Part shown: in pieces, positions 23,840 to 38,800 of the stretch
How the letters are laid out: the number at the start of each line of letters is the position of its first letter
How positions within the stretch are numbered: the stretch's first letter is position 1
NCBI RefSeq assembly: GCF_010389155.1
Contig: NC_057769.1
Span: 13,764,735-13,828,734, forward strand
Origin: Erigeron canadensis
Taxonomy: Eukaryota > Streptophyta > Magnoliopsida > Asterales > Asteraceae
Direction of reading: 5' to 3'
Length of the DNA stretch: 64,000 nucleotides
Notes under the pieces: model-generated
Told to the model about the DNA's origin: nothing
What the model saw: only the letters and a program-made list of their open reading frames with translations
Databases searched by the model: none
Made by a program: the position numbers and the translations under genes

Positions 23840-26800
23840 ATGGACTTCAAGCTCAAAACCTTGTTGCCAATTTTATTGATCATTATCATTCAAGTTTACC
23901 TATCTCATTCCAAATCAATCATTAAAAGGCTTCCAGGATATCCCGGTGATCTTCCTTTCAAATTTGAAACCGGGTATGTTTCATTGAATTTTGATTATCC
24001 AAAACAACTACGTACATAAATCCAACGACATGAATTTTGTTGGTCAATGTTCTCGCTATAAGCATAAAAAGTTCTCGCTAAATACTTCTTGCGAGAAGGC
24101 TTTCGCGACAAATTTATTGCGAGGACAAGTTCTCGCGAAAGAGTTATTGCAAGGACAAATGGACATTTTGCGAGGACATCCGTCCTCCCTAAAAGCCATT
24201 TTTGTTGTAGTGTTCCGTCGGAGTATTCCAGTTTTGTACTAGTGAAATCAAGTAACAATTAATAACATCAAAGTTAGGTTTTGGTATATGTTAAGTTTTC
24301 TTGCATATACATTTACTTAAAAACATAAATGCATTGATATGTACTTCTAACTAATCTTCCAAGTATATTGTGTTGAAGATATATTGGCATTGGGGAGAAA
24401 GAAGACGTACAGTTGTTCTACTACTTTGTCGAGTCAACTAGAAATCCTACACAAGATCCACTCATATTCTTTATCCCTGGCGGTCCCGGGGCGTCTGGTT
24501 TAGTAACCTTCATGTATGAAATTGGTATGTTATTTTTCAAACTCATGATTGATAAGATTTGCATGCTTCTACAACTAATTTATTGGAAAGTTAATTTAAG
24601 CTTCTACAACCTATATGGCTTAATATGTTATATGTTTATAATACGGCTTCATTTGATATTATAACATATAGTTATTTATCAATGGAGCTAGTGACCTATC
24701 TAGGGATGAGCAAAAGACCCGGAAACACGCTCCCGACCCCGAACCGTCCCGTCCGAAAACCCTAACGGGCAGGGTCACGGGTCACGTTTTTAGTGCATTT
24801 GCGGATCACGGGTTGGACGGGCCGGGCCAGGTGGGGCGAAGCAAAAAAACGAAAAACTATGAAGGAAACCCGTGACCCGCTCAAACTCGAACCGACCCGA
24901 CCCTTCACGGACCGGGTCACGGTTCCCTTTTTCATGCTCTCGCGGGTCATGGGTCATCCCGGTTCGGATCGGGTTTCGACCCGTGCAGATCCCTCGAGTT
25001 TTTTTTAACATTAAAACACACTAAATCTATTCTACTCTTAAAACTAACCCAAATACCTATATTAGATATTGAACGTTAATCTTCTTTCCAAAAGGTATAA
25101 AATTTTACCAAATGGGATAGCTGACAACCCAAATTGGAAGCCACGTTACTAACACCAACCCCAAAATATAAAAGACTTAAAGGCGCATTTGGTTCGAATA
25201 ACCCAAATGTCTATATTAAAATTTAAATCTTAATCTTTTTTCCATGAGGTATGAACCTTTACCAAACCGGATATCTCCACGCACATTGGGTATAGTTGAC
25301 AACCCAATTTGGAAGCCACATTAGGAGCCAGTTGAACGACTTCATCTCTACTAACACAAACCCCAAATATAAAAGACTTAAAGGCGTGTTTGATTCATAT
25401 AATGTTTTTTGGAATATTGAATTCGGTCATAGTAATTAAAAATTGAAGCAATAAAATTTCACGAAATGCTTTTTGTCTTTTGAAGAGTCGGATGGACGGA
25501 ATAGAAATTTGATAGAATAAAATTCGACCTTACAGATAATAATTTTCAAATCTTCGTGTTACGAATAATATTTCAAAACGATTCTAATGGTATCTAAGTT
25601 ATTTTCAAAAACCATTCCTTATAGATAATAATTTTCGATCTTTGTGTTAGAAAAAGTAGTCTCAAAACGATTCTAAATTTCTAATGGTATTTAAGTTATT
25701 TTCAAAACGATTCTTTATTATGCAATTCTAATTTGTATACTATCATTTAGAGTTTTTGAGATTTTAAAGTATGATACATCTTATATTATAGTAAGTCGAC
25801 ATTCATCCTATGAGGTGTGTAAAGTAATTTATTTTAGCAAGTTCGAGTACAGTTGTGTTAAGCAACATGCAATATGAATGTGACAATCCACAAACACTCA
25901 TCCACCAAGAAAATTTGTTCCAAAAATAAGGAACGAGTCTGGATGAATCGTGTTTCTTACCCTTTTTTTTTTTTTTTTATCAATATAAGCATAGTCATTT
26001 TGACCCGTATGATCAATGCCACACATGCAACCCAATTGAATTTATAACAGTTCATTTAAACCCGTATCGATCTATTTTAATGTGTTATCCAAGGTGCCGA
26101 TTTTCCAACTCTAATATTGTATATCTAGAGCTAGCCATGGTATATAATCTTTTAAAATTCAAATTTTATATTTGATGTTTAAATAAACTTGCAGGGAATA
26201 AATCATATATCAAGAGGTTGATCGATTATAATAAAACAAATATTAAAATAATCAAATAAGATAATATTTTGAGCATTGAATCATTATAAAAATTGATGTA
26301 TGAAAATTTGTCAAATACAAATATATATTTTTGATGCACAAAATTTTATGATACATACGATGAATTTTTAGTTAAAAAATTATTTTATATTATTTGAACT
26401 AAAACCATACTTTCAAATCTAGAACTTTAGCCTTAGCCTTTCTCTATTTTACAAATTTAAAGTTTATCCACGTGTGTAACATAACATTATCTATTACGAA
26501 CATGGTATTCGCACAATGCGACAGCGGTGACAGAGACGGTGGTTTAGTGGTGTCGGTGACGGTATTATTGGTGGTGTCAAGTGGTGTAAGTTGATGTAAA
26601 GATGATAGTGGAATATTTAAAAAGGTAATGACTTAAAGTGTTAATTATTAAAATAAGAGTTTAGGATGCGAATTAATTTATTAAGGACAAATTTAGTAAT
26701 TTATAAACTTTATTTCCATAAAAATAAATAAATAAATAAAATTCGTATGTAACATTTGAGTAATGTTTTTAGAAAGTGAATAATTTTTATAAAAGAGTTA

Positions 26801-29800
26801 GATGTATTAATAACAATATATAATCCTACGAATTGGGTCTCAAGGTTGGTACGAACAAGTGGTATTTATTTTCCACTAGTTCATTATGTTTTCGACAATA
26901 ATCCCGATTTAAACGGGTGAATTTATATGACTAGGATGGAAAGTCGAATTGTTCCAATGTACTCGATTAAATATATGTAAGAGTATTAAAAGTTTAAAAC
27001 TACTATATATATGTAAGAAAAGTTTCATTTGAGAAATTAAATTGAAATAACCTTAAGAACCTTTTAAAATATAAATTGATGTTCATATGTGAATAAATTT
27101 GTACACATATATACACATATCAAATTATATCTAATATTACTTATGTTTATATGTGAATGGTTCTTACATGAACCTTGAGTCAAGGTTCACATATATGATA
27201 TATATTTATGAAAGAGATCAAAAGATAAGGTAACCTAAAGAGAAAAGGAAAGAAGATTTGTTTTTGTTTTTTTATTTTTTTAGCTTGTTATATAATTTTT
27301 TTTCTTTAATTAGGTAATTCCACAAAAAAAATTAAAAATTATATTTTTTTTCAAAAGACATAGCTCGTAAGTTATAGGCGAATCCTCTTATTGTCTGGCA
27401 GAACCATTATGACTAATGGCGGAGCCCGCTAGGTAGCTAAATTTTATCAACGATTACCCCCTGTAACATATCACTCCATATGACAGTATGACATGTTACT
27501 CCCACCCGCTACCCTTATTAACATTCTTAAGGGCGAAACCAATACTGTACCCTTAGATGTATAGTTCACTGACTTGGAATAGAAACTTTTTATTTTATCT
27601 TATTTTATTCTATTTTGAATTTTTTTTCTTATTGAGTTAATTAAAAAATGAAATAAATAAAAAAAAAAAAAGCAAAAACAAACTCTTTCATTTTTCTACT
27701 CTAGATACATAGCCATGTTGGGATTTGAATGTGCGAATGTCCATCATATCCTGAAATTTTTCTTAATAGTTACATGTTGGTTATGTATCATATGCAAACC
27801 TACGGCTAATAAATACTGAAATAAATACATGCATATTCTACAAGGGGAATAGTATATTTATATTAATTTTTTTTCATCTACAACAAACGTACATATTATA
27901 CTGCATATATTATACTGTACAATGTACAACTGTATAAAGCATGCATTGTTGTAGATAACAAAAACTTGTTGTAGATTTATCATTCCCCATTCTATAATGA
28001 CATTCATATTATATTAACCTTTTAAACATTTGTAGTTGAATAATGAAATATCATTACAATGAAAAATATATTTGTAACTGTTTTAAACAATCTACTAAGA
28101 AATCAAGTGCAATTCATTTTTCTGTATATAAAAAATATTATCATGACTTTAATTTTTCAAAGTTTTATCCATCTAAAAATGAAACCCTGGCTTCCACCGT
28201 ATGTATCATTTCCTTTTCACTTTGAATGGAAGAAATAAGAAGTATGGAAACTCACGAAACTAGCAAAGAGATCGGAATCAAGTTGATGTCTTAAATCTTA
28301 ATTGTCAAAGAGTGACTTTGCACTTGCTTAATGTGATTTCGACGCTATAGTCATACAAGTTATCTGGTATGACTAATGTTTAGTGCGATTTGTCTAAACA
28401 TTGGAGGTTAGACATTTCACCCATGGAAAAGGATCTATCAAATATGTTAAAAGTATGTAATACTGAAAATGAGATTCTTGGCATGTAGCGATCATGGTTT
28501 AATTACATTAGAGCACGTAATATAAAAATTGATATAGCAGTAAGCTGGCAATATTGACACGAAACCTGTTAACACGACACGACACGACACGACCTGTTCT
28601 TAACAGGTTTCGTGTCTTAACAGGTCCGGACCTGTTAAGATTCGTGTCTTAATAGATCTAGACCTGTTACGACATGTTAAGACCTGTGAAGGTTATATAT
28701 ATATATATATATAATACTAAGAGTTGATCTTATGATTTGATATATGAATTTTATAAGGTAAGATGTATATGAACTTTTATAATGTAAGGATTGAAGATTT
28801 GTAAGAGTTTTTATATCGTTAAGTTTTTTTTTGTTTAATATTAGTCAAGAATTCTATAAAATATATGTTAACAGGTGCACCTGTTAATTTTCGGGTCGTG
28901 TTCATGTTTGAAAAAAATGACACAATTAGTTAATAGCTCGTGTTCGTGTTCGACCTTAACAAATTATATATACTTGGTCGATTTTCAACTCAACAATCAT
29001 ATTCATTATTCTCGGGGGAATTAAATGTGGTGTTGTTATACATCAAAGTTAGGTGTAAAAGCTATCAGATATTAATTTTTTAATACATAAAAAACAAGGA
29101 AACCCCATCTTTTATTCATTATACAAAAAAAATATATTAAAAAATCAGTATGTATGATTTTTTCACCCAACTTGGATTTGTAATAACACCATATTCAATT
29201 TTCTCATATATTTATACTTTTATGTCACTCTATAAAAATGATAGTCTTATGTTGAAAGTTAAGAAAAATGAAACATACAAATTGACCAAATAATTATTAC
29301 TCGTAATAAATAAAACAAACATTTACTATTAAATTACAACGTTAGTCCCTTATGTTATAAAAGATTTCTACTATCCTCTTTAAGTCAAACGCTTTTACAT
29401 CAATTATCTACAACATTTAACGCCGCCAATATCATCATACCGTCGGCATTGTCGCTACATTATGCTGATACCATGATATTATTTTTTTAATGTATGTTGT
29501 GAGTAAGTTATGGATGAATAATAAACGTGATTCCATATGATATTATGATATGTAAAATCTGGTACCTTAGGGGTAAGGGTGTAGTGTCAATGTATTGACA
29601 AATTGGCAAGTTTGACAAAAAATAAGCCAATCAAACTATGCCATTTGTCATACCAAAAATCTTGCCAAAACTACCCAAAAACTTGCTTGCAAAAAATTGC
29701 CAATTAAAGTTGCCAATGCATATTTGACCATATTATAAATAAAAAAAAAAAAAGCTCCAAACATTCACATGTCACCTCCCAATGTTCACTTGCATCGGCC

Positions 29801-32800
29801 AAAACTAGCCGATGAAACTTGTCAAACTTGTCGATACAAGTGCTATAGGGTTGCCGATTTGCCGATGCTTGTCGATGTTTTTTACCGATAAAACAAGCCG
29901 ACTACACCCTTACCCCTTAGGTCCTTAATTGAAGCCTACAAATTGCATCGCCTCTTCTTGTAGCATGTTATGCCGTCTCTTGTATTTTAGCTACGGTCTA
30001 GTTATTGGCTTACTGCAAGCATAAAATGGACCGACAGGTTAGGTAGTGCTAAAGCGATTGGTTAGGTTGAATTATTAGCTTAAGTAATAGTCAAATGGTA
30101 ATAAGATTTTCAAAATGAAAATAAAAAGTCAAAATCGTAAATGTATTAAAGTTAAGACATCGTGATTTTGATTTCTCTTATAATTACAATTTTGTACTTT
30201 TTCGATGGCGATTTTAAATTTTTTATTTCGGATTTTTGAAAATACAAAATATCTTGGTTATATATGGTATACTTTAAAAACAATTGATTGCTCATCACTC
30301 CTTATATGAATTTGTAATGGGACTGCGATTAAAATTTTTACATGATTTTGTGATGTGACTGTGGTTAGAATTGAAGGGGTTTGGTAACGGAAGAAGATTT
30401 CCTCAAGTTCCTCTAACTTGACTAGTCAAGTTGGGAGGATCTTGGCCTTTGATTTCCTTTGATTGAAAAATCAAGGGCCAAGATTTCAATGATAATAAAT
30501 GAATCTTTGCCCTTGATTTTCAATCAAGGGTCAAGATCCTCCCAACTTGACTAGTCAAGTTGAGGGAACTTGAGGGAATCCCCTTCCGTTCCTTCCTTTG
30601 GTAACAGTGTAAGGGGAGAGGAGTCATGTAGTGGGATTTTCCCTCCCATATTCCACCAATCAAATACCTACAACTAAATTTACTTTTTCAATCCTCTTAA
30701 CCAACCATTCCAACCATTTTCAGTAACATTCATCACCTTCTCAACCCTTCCAAATTTTATTTTTTTCTTTTTCATTTAATTTAATCAAACATTTTTTTCT
30801 TTTTTAATAAAAACTTAAATATTTCATTAAAATTAAACTAAACATTACATAAACATAAATTAAAAAGTACATAACAACATAAACCGAAATTTAAATTCTA
30901 TATGATAATGAAAACAACTAAATCAAACTTGCAACTAATGGTGGCTGGATCACTTAATCGTCAAGGTATGATAAGTCTAAAGCTGATATATGCGTCGTAA
31001 GATCATATCGGAGCCGATGATGCACGTCCTCGTCCTTTAACTCCCGGTTTGCTTCTGGATGTGGATAAGCTTTATCAAACGCAACCCACCTAGGATAGAT
31101 TTCATCGGTAAGGTAGTAACCACGCTTGTAATCATTTGTCCATTTATGCTAAAATGAACAGTCTGGCGCGGATCCATTACGCTCGTTTTGAAACAACGGC
31201 GACTGTTGCAAAACATTGACATCGTTGTTCGATCCAGCAGGACCGAAAAACGATTGCCAAATCCACAAGTCATAGGAAGCAACACATTCAATCATAATAG
31301 TAGATACCTTGTGATCAAATCGTGTATTGCCCTTTTAAGTGTTTAGGGCACATCCTCCATTCGATGTGTATATAATCAAGACTACCAAGCATTCCTGCAA
31401 TGTGGTGTCTTTCTTCATGAGCTTGTGTGATAAAAGCAATGTCATGAGATGTCGGCCTTCGTAAGAACTCATTTTGATATAAATTGATGACCGCATCACA
31501 AAAGTACTCCATGCTCTCGCGTCCCGTTCTGGCAGCCATACATAAATACTCGTCATACGCGTCTGAAGTTTCATCCGTAGACAGTTGCTTGATCGCCGAT
31601 GTGCACTTTTGAAGAGCATTGCAACTTTTGTTACCCCATGCGTCGTACCCCTCTTGAAAGTAACTAAATCTAGCTTCAATATCACCAACAATCTTCAAAA
31701 ACAACCTCTTGCTCATGCGAAAAACGATGACGAAAAAATGGTTCGTCAAACTTTGAGTCTTCAAGGAAGTAGTCACGCATTAGTATAGCGTGAGTTTTTT
31801 CTCGGTCTCGATCGATATACCTACGAGTGTCGGAAGAGGTGCTGGTATCTTTAAGCTCGGCGTACACTTGATTAAAAAACTGAAAAGTACTCACCGTCGA
31901 CGAATCCTCTAACTCCGGTGGAACACAAATGAAGAAGATGAGGAAGAGGAATTCATTTTTTAGTAATGTGGTTTTTTTTTGGTGAAAGTGTGAAGATATG
32001 TTTTTGTTTGGTTTTTTTTTTGGTTAAAAATGAAGTGTATATATAAATAAAGAGATAGGGGAATTTTTCTTTTTTTAATTGGTGTTCAACGGTCAAAAAG
32101 TGGGTTGGACCCCACCTCCATATGCTCACCCCAACGGTCGAAAGCTCCAAGCCGTGCAGGGCTTTAAGCCCCCCCCCCGCTTTGACGCCGTCTTGATGGC
32201 GGCGGTGTTACTTTGGCGGCATGGCCAACCCGCTACCACTCCTCTCCCCCTAACACAATATTGTCATCTTTATTTTTTTCTAACAGCTATTTTATTAAAT
32301 AATTATCAAACGAGTTGAGGAAATTACAAAAAAAAGATAAGATTGGATTTTGTAACAAACCGTATTGTCACCTATGATTTATGGTAACACCAAAACAGGT
32401 CCACATGATCTGCTATAGCTAGATGTCATATTGTCATACATGAGACCATGATACAGAAGAATGAAGAAATGGGCATAAATATTTGCAAGACTTGTTGTTC
32501 AATAAATATATATATATATATATATATGGAAAAGGGAATATAAGGCTGTTCGGCACCTAAGCTTAGGTAAGGAACTCCCCACATACTAATATTTTACTAT
32601 TTATTGTTTAATGAATAAATGCATGGGCCCCATGATTTTTATGGATTAAAAAAATAATATGTGAGTGTTTCACACCTAAGCTTAGATACCCGACAACCTT
32701 ATATTACCATCCTATATATATAATATATATATATATATTTGCAAGACTTGATTGCTAATTTTTTATGAAAAAAATAAAACTAAACATTTTATAAAGTGTT

Positions 32801-35800
32801 TTACCATTTTTCTTATTTGAGAAAATGACATTAAAATTTAATCAACTATGTATAAATGGTTATATTATGTAATAAACTGTTCAATTTCAGGTGTTTATTG
32901 TATATAATTAACATTTACATCTCGGTTATTAAAAGTAATCAACCAATAAAAACCTTGTAAACTGATAACATGGCATTGGACGTGACAACTTATGGTTGTC
33001 ACATATATTCACGTACATCCAATAACCGATAACTGAAAGTTTATTACATACAATAAGCATATCAATAGTTCATTATACGACATAATCATTTGTCTGTAAA
33101 TGGTTCCATTGGTGTTTGGATTGTTTTTGTATAAGCAAAAAACAATGTTTTATAGAATAACAAACATTATGTTAGAGTAATAGAAGGTTAATGAAATTTT
33201 TTTAATAGCAAGATGATTAAGTTTTTTTGCTTTTATATATAAAAAAATTATTGATAACTTGTTAACTATGAAAAACATGACTTATTTGAAGATTTCGTAT
33301 TTTCTAAGTTCTTGATGGTGAAAGAAAAAGCTAACATAGTTTTAATTTAAAATTTCTTTTGGGAAGTTGTTTTCAGACTTATTATAAACTTGGTGAGAAT
33401 ATAATATGTAAGAAAAAAAAAGTCATAACTTTATTGAAAAACATGACTTATTATTTTTGATAGCAGAAAAATAAACATAATAGCTTTTTAAAACTGCTTT
33501 TAAAAAGTAAGGGCTAGAACTAGAAATAAGGGCTTGAGTTGAAGGCTGGGCTAATTGTATCAATCTATTTAGCAAACTAACTATAAAATGTGGCTAATGT
33601 TCAAAAAAAAAAAAACTATAAAATGTGGCTAACAGATGTTTAATAACATTAATAGACATAGAATTTAAACTTTAAAAAAATGTAGAATACAACCAAAATT
33701 GATAATAAATTTTTTTTTTTTTTTTACTATTTACAAATTATTTTTTTTAAAAAGAAAGACATGTGTGAGCATTGGCCCCACTTAAAATTTAGATTTTGTC
33801 ATGTATTTTTAACTTTTTTTTATTGATTTTAAAAAATTTCTTACATGATTTTAATATATTGAGCTCTTTTATATTTATTTTTAATGGATCTTTTAGTTTT
33901 GCTCCACCTAATTTTTTTTTTCTTTTCTGGTACCGTATTTTTGTGTGAGGATCACCCATTTGTTTGAAGAATGCATTTGCATTTGCGCTATGCTACTTGT
34001 TTTCGTAGGGACTTATCTTATGTACATCGAATATGCATCCTATTAGGCATTATTACATATGGGAAGAAAAAAAAAGCTTAGATATTCCAAATATCCAAAC
34101 ATTAAGGTTCTTGTAAGTTGTAACTTACAAGAAAAGGGAATTAATAAGAGATCTTCAAATGAGTTATCTTTTCTTTCCAGATTATCCAAATAGTTTTTAA
34201 TTGCATGTATGTCTTGGCTTTTAAAAGGGAAAAGGGAATTAATAAGAGATCTTCAAATGAAAAAATTGCTATGCAAATTATTGCAGTTTATGCACTTGTA
34301 GACGGCGAACTAAGAGAGGTTTATGCATGCAACGTGTGCCGTTGAATGCTATGAACATGATGATTTTTGAGGGTATATGGCCATATGGGTAAATTACAAG
34401 TTAGTGGTTGGGGCTATTTTCTCAACGTTTTTTATATGAGTTTTTTTCAGTAAGCCCTTTGAGTTTTTTATTTTTTGAAAAATCAAAAGGCCAACCCTTA
34501 ACTTCCATACGTGATCAATTTTTGTTGTAGGAGTTTCTTTTTGAAAATTAAACCATTTCTTTATGGCATTGTTTCGAAATTCTCATTACTAAAGGAATTT
34601 AAAATCGTAGAGCTAACTATATAAGATATAACCACTTAAAAATACTTAGGTGGTGTTTAGTTAGGCAAAACACATCTTGTTTTCTATCAGTATTTTTTGA
34701 GAAATATGAAAAATATAAAATGCGTTCAAATAATAATCTTTAATTATTTTGTATAAGAAAACAAAAATATTGTTTTTTAGTTTCCTATAGAAAATTAGAA
34801 AACACTTTTTTAATATGAAAAATTAAAAAATCAATTTCTAGTTTTGAACGTGTTTTCAAATTTTTTATTTATTTTTTATATATGAAAAACTCTTTCATTT
34901 TTTAGAAAACTAAATGGAAAGTCAAAAAATAATTTTTACAACTAAACGGGCTCTTAGTTATCATGTTTACAAATAATTACTTATCATTATTATATGAAGG
35001 AATTTGCTGGTTAGTTGCCCCCGGGCATTGGTTAATCAGTAATTAATGAACTCAAATTTTCTTTGAATATAAAAATATGCATTAATGTTTCATATAACGA
35101 TAGTCAATATTATAATGATTTAATGACCATTAAATGAAGTATTAGATTAATTAGAAAAAATTGAGTTCATTAAATGGATACTATCCAATGCCCCAGACTA
35201 TGGTTGTAAAACTCGGCTAACTCGGTTGGAAACTCAGAATCGGAATTAAAAACGGGCCGAGTTGACCAGAATTAAGTGAAAACTCGGTCAAAAATTTGAT
35301 CGCGTGTAAAACTAAGTCAAACTCGCATGGATCGGTCAAGAATCGGCCGAATCGATCAAAAATCAGCCGGGTCAGGTCAAAACTTGGGTCAAATTTGGTC
35401 AAATTTTTTTTCTTTGTTTTTGTTTTAAAAAAAAATCTTAAGTTGGTTTAAGTATAAGTTTTTAATGAATGAAATTTAAATTTTAAATTATTTTACAACA
35501 ATTATGTTTAAGTTTGAAATTTATTACATATAATTTCATAAATTATAAGTTTTATATATAAAAACCCAATCTGGGTTCTCCCTGATTTTGATCCGAGTTT
35601 TTTAAAAACTCGTGACTCTCTTTCTCGCCGATCCGATCCCGAGTCACGAGTTCCTCAATTTTGCCTTGGACACTGCTGATTCATAGGGAAAATGTTTATT
35701 GATGTTAATTATCACACTTAATAAATATGAAGCTTAATCATCGCGCTTAAGTAGTTCATTAATCATTTTGCAACATGTATTTAGGTCCAATTACCGTCAA

Positions 35801-38800
35801 ATGGGATAATGGCATAGAAGATGCCAATTTGGAACTAAATCCAAATGCATGGACCCAGGTTTACACATCTAACTATCGACTCTCAAATCAATATATATAT
35901 CTTATGTATTTTAATTTGCAAACTAACTTTGGCAAAACTTCATATCCTTGCTGCTTGTTTTTTGTTTTGTTTTGTTATATAGATGGCCAATATGATATTC
36001 ATCGATATACCCGCTGGAACTGGTTTCTCATATGCTAAAACCAAAAAAGGATGGATAAGCAGTGATACTATTCTAGCTACCCAAGCTAACGAATTTATTA
36101 AAAAGGTTAAACTAAATTTGGTTATTTATCCTACCTTTAGTTTGTTACCATTGTACTTGGAATGGGTGGCACCCATACCTTTATCACAATATCACTTGAA
36201 ACCTTTTTAATAAGTTTATATACTTATACTTATATATTATATATAATTAACAGTTTATGATAGACCATCCAAAGTTTTTGAGAAGTCCATTATATATAGC
36301 GGGAATTTCTTACATTGGCATTGTCGTTCCAAAAGTCACTTTAGACTTATATGAAGGTATATATATGAATCCAAAGTGAACTATTCTCAACTATCTTTGA
36401 TGATGAATTTGTGATCAGCTGTACAATTTTTACATTTAGGTAACGAACGCGGCGACCAACCTACATTAAATATTCAAGTAAGCAATCAAATCTTATAAGT
36501 AACTACTCCCTCCGTCCTAATTTAAATGTCTAAATTTGATTTGTTGGGTATTTTTTCTCTAACTTTGACCATAAATAATTTTGTTTATATAATATAATAC
36601 TTAATAAAAGTTACATCAATGAAAAATACATCTAAAACCCAATCTATTCATATATTTTACATCAATAGTGGTATAACTCAAGCGACACAATTTACAATCA
36701 AAGTTACGAAAGAAATACCTTAAAAGTCAAAATAAGACATTTAAATTGAGATGGAGGGAGTAGTATTTTAATCTCGGGCGTTGCTTCGGGAGAAATTAAG
36801 ATGTGTAAAATGCATATCGTATAAAAGGGCGGTAATACATACATAACAATAAACATACGTTGATATAATTAACCAAATGAAATTATGGTGGTGGTTTGAT
36901 TACTATAAGTAAAAGAATGAGTTTGATTACTAATTAGAAGTGTTTGAAACCTTCAAACCCACCATATCTGTAAAGCCCATCTCCCTTAGTGGGTTTAAAA
37001 AGCCCAAATCCTATTCTCACAAAATATTGAACGCCATAATTGCCCTTAACTGTCCAGAAGGCTGCATAGCTTTCTCGGGAGCATCTGGGAGGTCGGGGTA
37101 TTCAAAGTTTCGAACCCCATGATATCACCTTCTATCTTTTTTTACTTGCACCACTGACTACCATATGATACTCACAATCGAAAAAGCCGAACAACATTAA
37201 CCCAAGCTATATATATCCAATCAAGTAACATGATCCTTGCTATTAAGAGGATTATATGCATTATGATGGGGTATGTGGGATTGCGTTTGTAAAAATAGAT
37301 ACTGAGTTTAAAAATAACGTTTTAAAAAAACATATATCTGCATGCTTTTCTTAAACTACGATTTGTCTCATGAAAACGTAGATAATCAATTATTGTGCTA
37401 AATATCTGTTTTATTTTGTTCAGTATGAAAACACAATATTCAGATAATCAGCTCAAAATATAATCACAAATATCCTCTGAATTGGTTACTTATCTAGTAA
37501 AATGAATATCTATAATTTTTAAAAATAATAATAATAATAAAATGAATATTTTTTGGGTGTTTATCTTAGTTTTATTTTAGAAAATGTGAAAATGTATATT
37601 ATTTTGGTTGTTTGAAATCATTAATGTAGGGGTACATTCTTGTCAGTCCTTTAACTCATAAGTTTAAGGATTTCAACTCGAGGTTTGAATATGCTCATCG
37701 TATGGCACTCATATCAGATGATATATACAAGGTATGTTATTAGAATAAAAAATAGATAAATTTATTTAGAGCACGGGCTACAACTATATATGTATGATAG
37801 CTTAATTTTGTAGACTGGAATAGCAAATTGTCAAGGTAATTATGTAGATATTGTTGATTTGGCCAACTCGGTGTGTGCGCATAGTCTTCAAAGTTATCAA
37901 GAGGTAAGAATTTTGATTTTTGAGCAAAAGTAATAGAGTTATACATATGTCAACTTGATATATCATATCATGAAATCTAAAATTTAAATTAAATTGCAGT
38001 GCACAAGTCATATTAATCTTGATAACATTTTGGAAACATTTTGTGATGAAAATGATCCAACTCTAGATTGCGAGGTACTCTCTCTAATTATGTTACTTTA
38101 CCTTTCATGTGACTTTGTGTTAGAACTTCACAATGCTAAGATTAAATTTATCATTCATGATTCTATGAATATGTCATCTATTAATTGCCTCTCGTATGAG
38201 CTCCCAATAAGGCTCAACGGTTTTTTAGAAAATAGTTAAGTGCCTAAAACATTAAATTATCATGTATGATTAAGAAATGTTGAATATATCTAATTGATAT
38301 GCTTATATACAATATACATAAGAATACAATGAATACGCATGACCATCTTTGAGCTTAGTGGTCTTATATAAATCAGCCGTACCCTCCCCTATCTGACTTT
38401 GAGTTTGAGAGCCTCTAGCTCCCTTTGAGCTTAGAGTTTCTTACTGGTCTTATATAGATCAGTCGTACCCTCCCCCTAAAATGGTACATAGAAATAAAAG
38501 TTATGGAAATTTTTTTTGTTGTTCTACGCTTGAAAAGAAAATATAGAGAACAGAATACTTGGTTCTCTTTTGACTTTTGTGGTTGAATGCTAAACCCAAA
38601 AAGATGACAAAAACGTTATTTCTAAGCTTGCAAGTACTAAATATATCTAATGATTTAATCTTTTTAGGGTGATTTTGAAAAGGCTTTAACTATGTGGGCA
38701 AATTCTGCAGTTGCACAACAAGCTCTCAATATTCGTCAAGTATGTGATCAAACAATATTCTCTTGAAAATACAATGAGTAATACATACATAATTGATATA

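Larger units (their letters stand above)
24525..35784 (+). other. Intron 2 of SCPL gene 2, 11.3 kb, transposon-filled
   Basis: Besides the elements listed separately, it holds AT-rich sequence with no recognisable gene at 25707-28230 and 32702-35190. A stretch at about 35190-35680 is rich in ACTCGG/GATCGG words, like decayed non-autonomous DNA transposons. A 30-bp direct repeat AAAGGGAATTAATAAGAGAT occurs near 34133 and 34228. Homology to intron 2 of gene 1 resumes at 28233-28440, so about 3.6 kb was inserted between exon 2 and that point. Confidence 0.75.

Noticed and set aside
24762..25011. Overlapping frames on both strands in intron 2 of SCPL gene 2
   Set aside because: Produced by the GC-rich GGGTCACGG repeat; the translations are repeat-driven.
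35217..35402. 61-codon minus-strand frame
   Set aside because: It runs through GATCGG/ACTCGG-rich decayed repeat in intron 2 of SCPL gene 2.
37030..37130. Possible SINE in intron 6 of SCPL gene 2 (TTTCGAACCCC resembles a B box, followed by a T-rich run)
   Set aside because: No convincing A box at the right distance and no target duplication.
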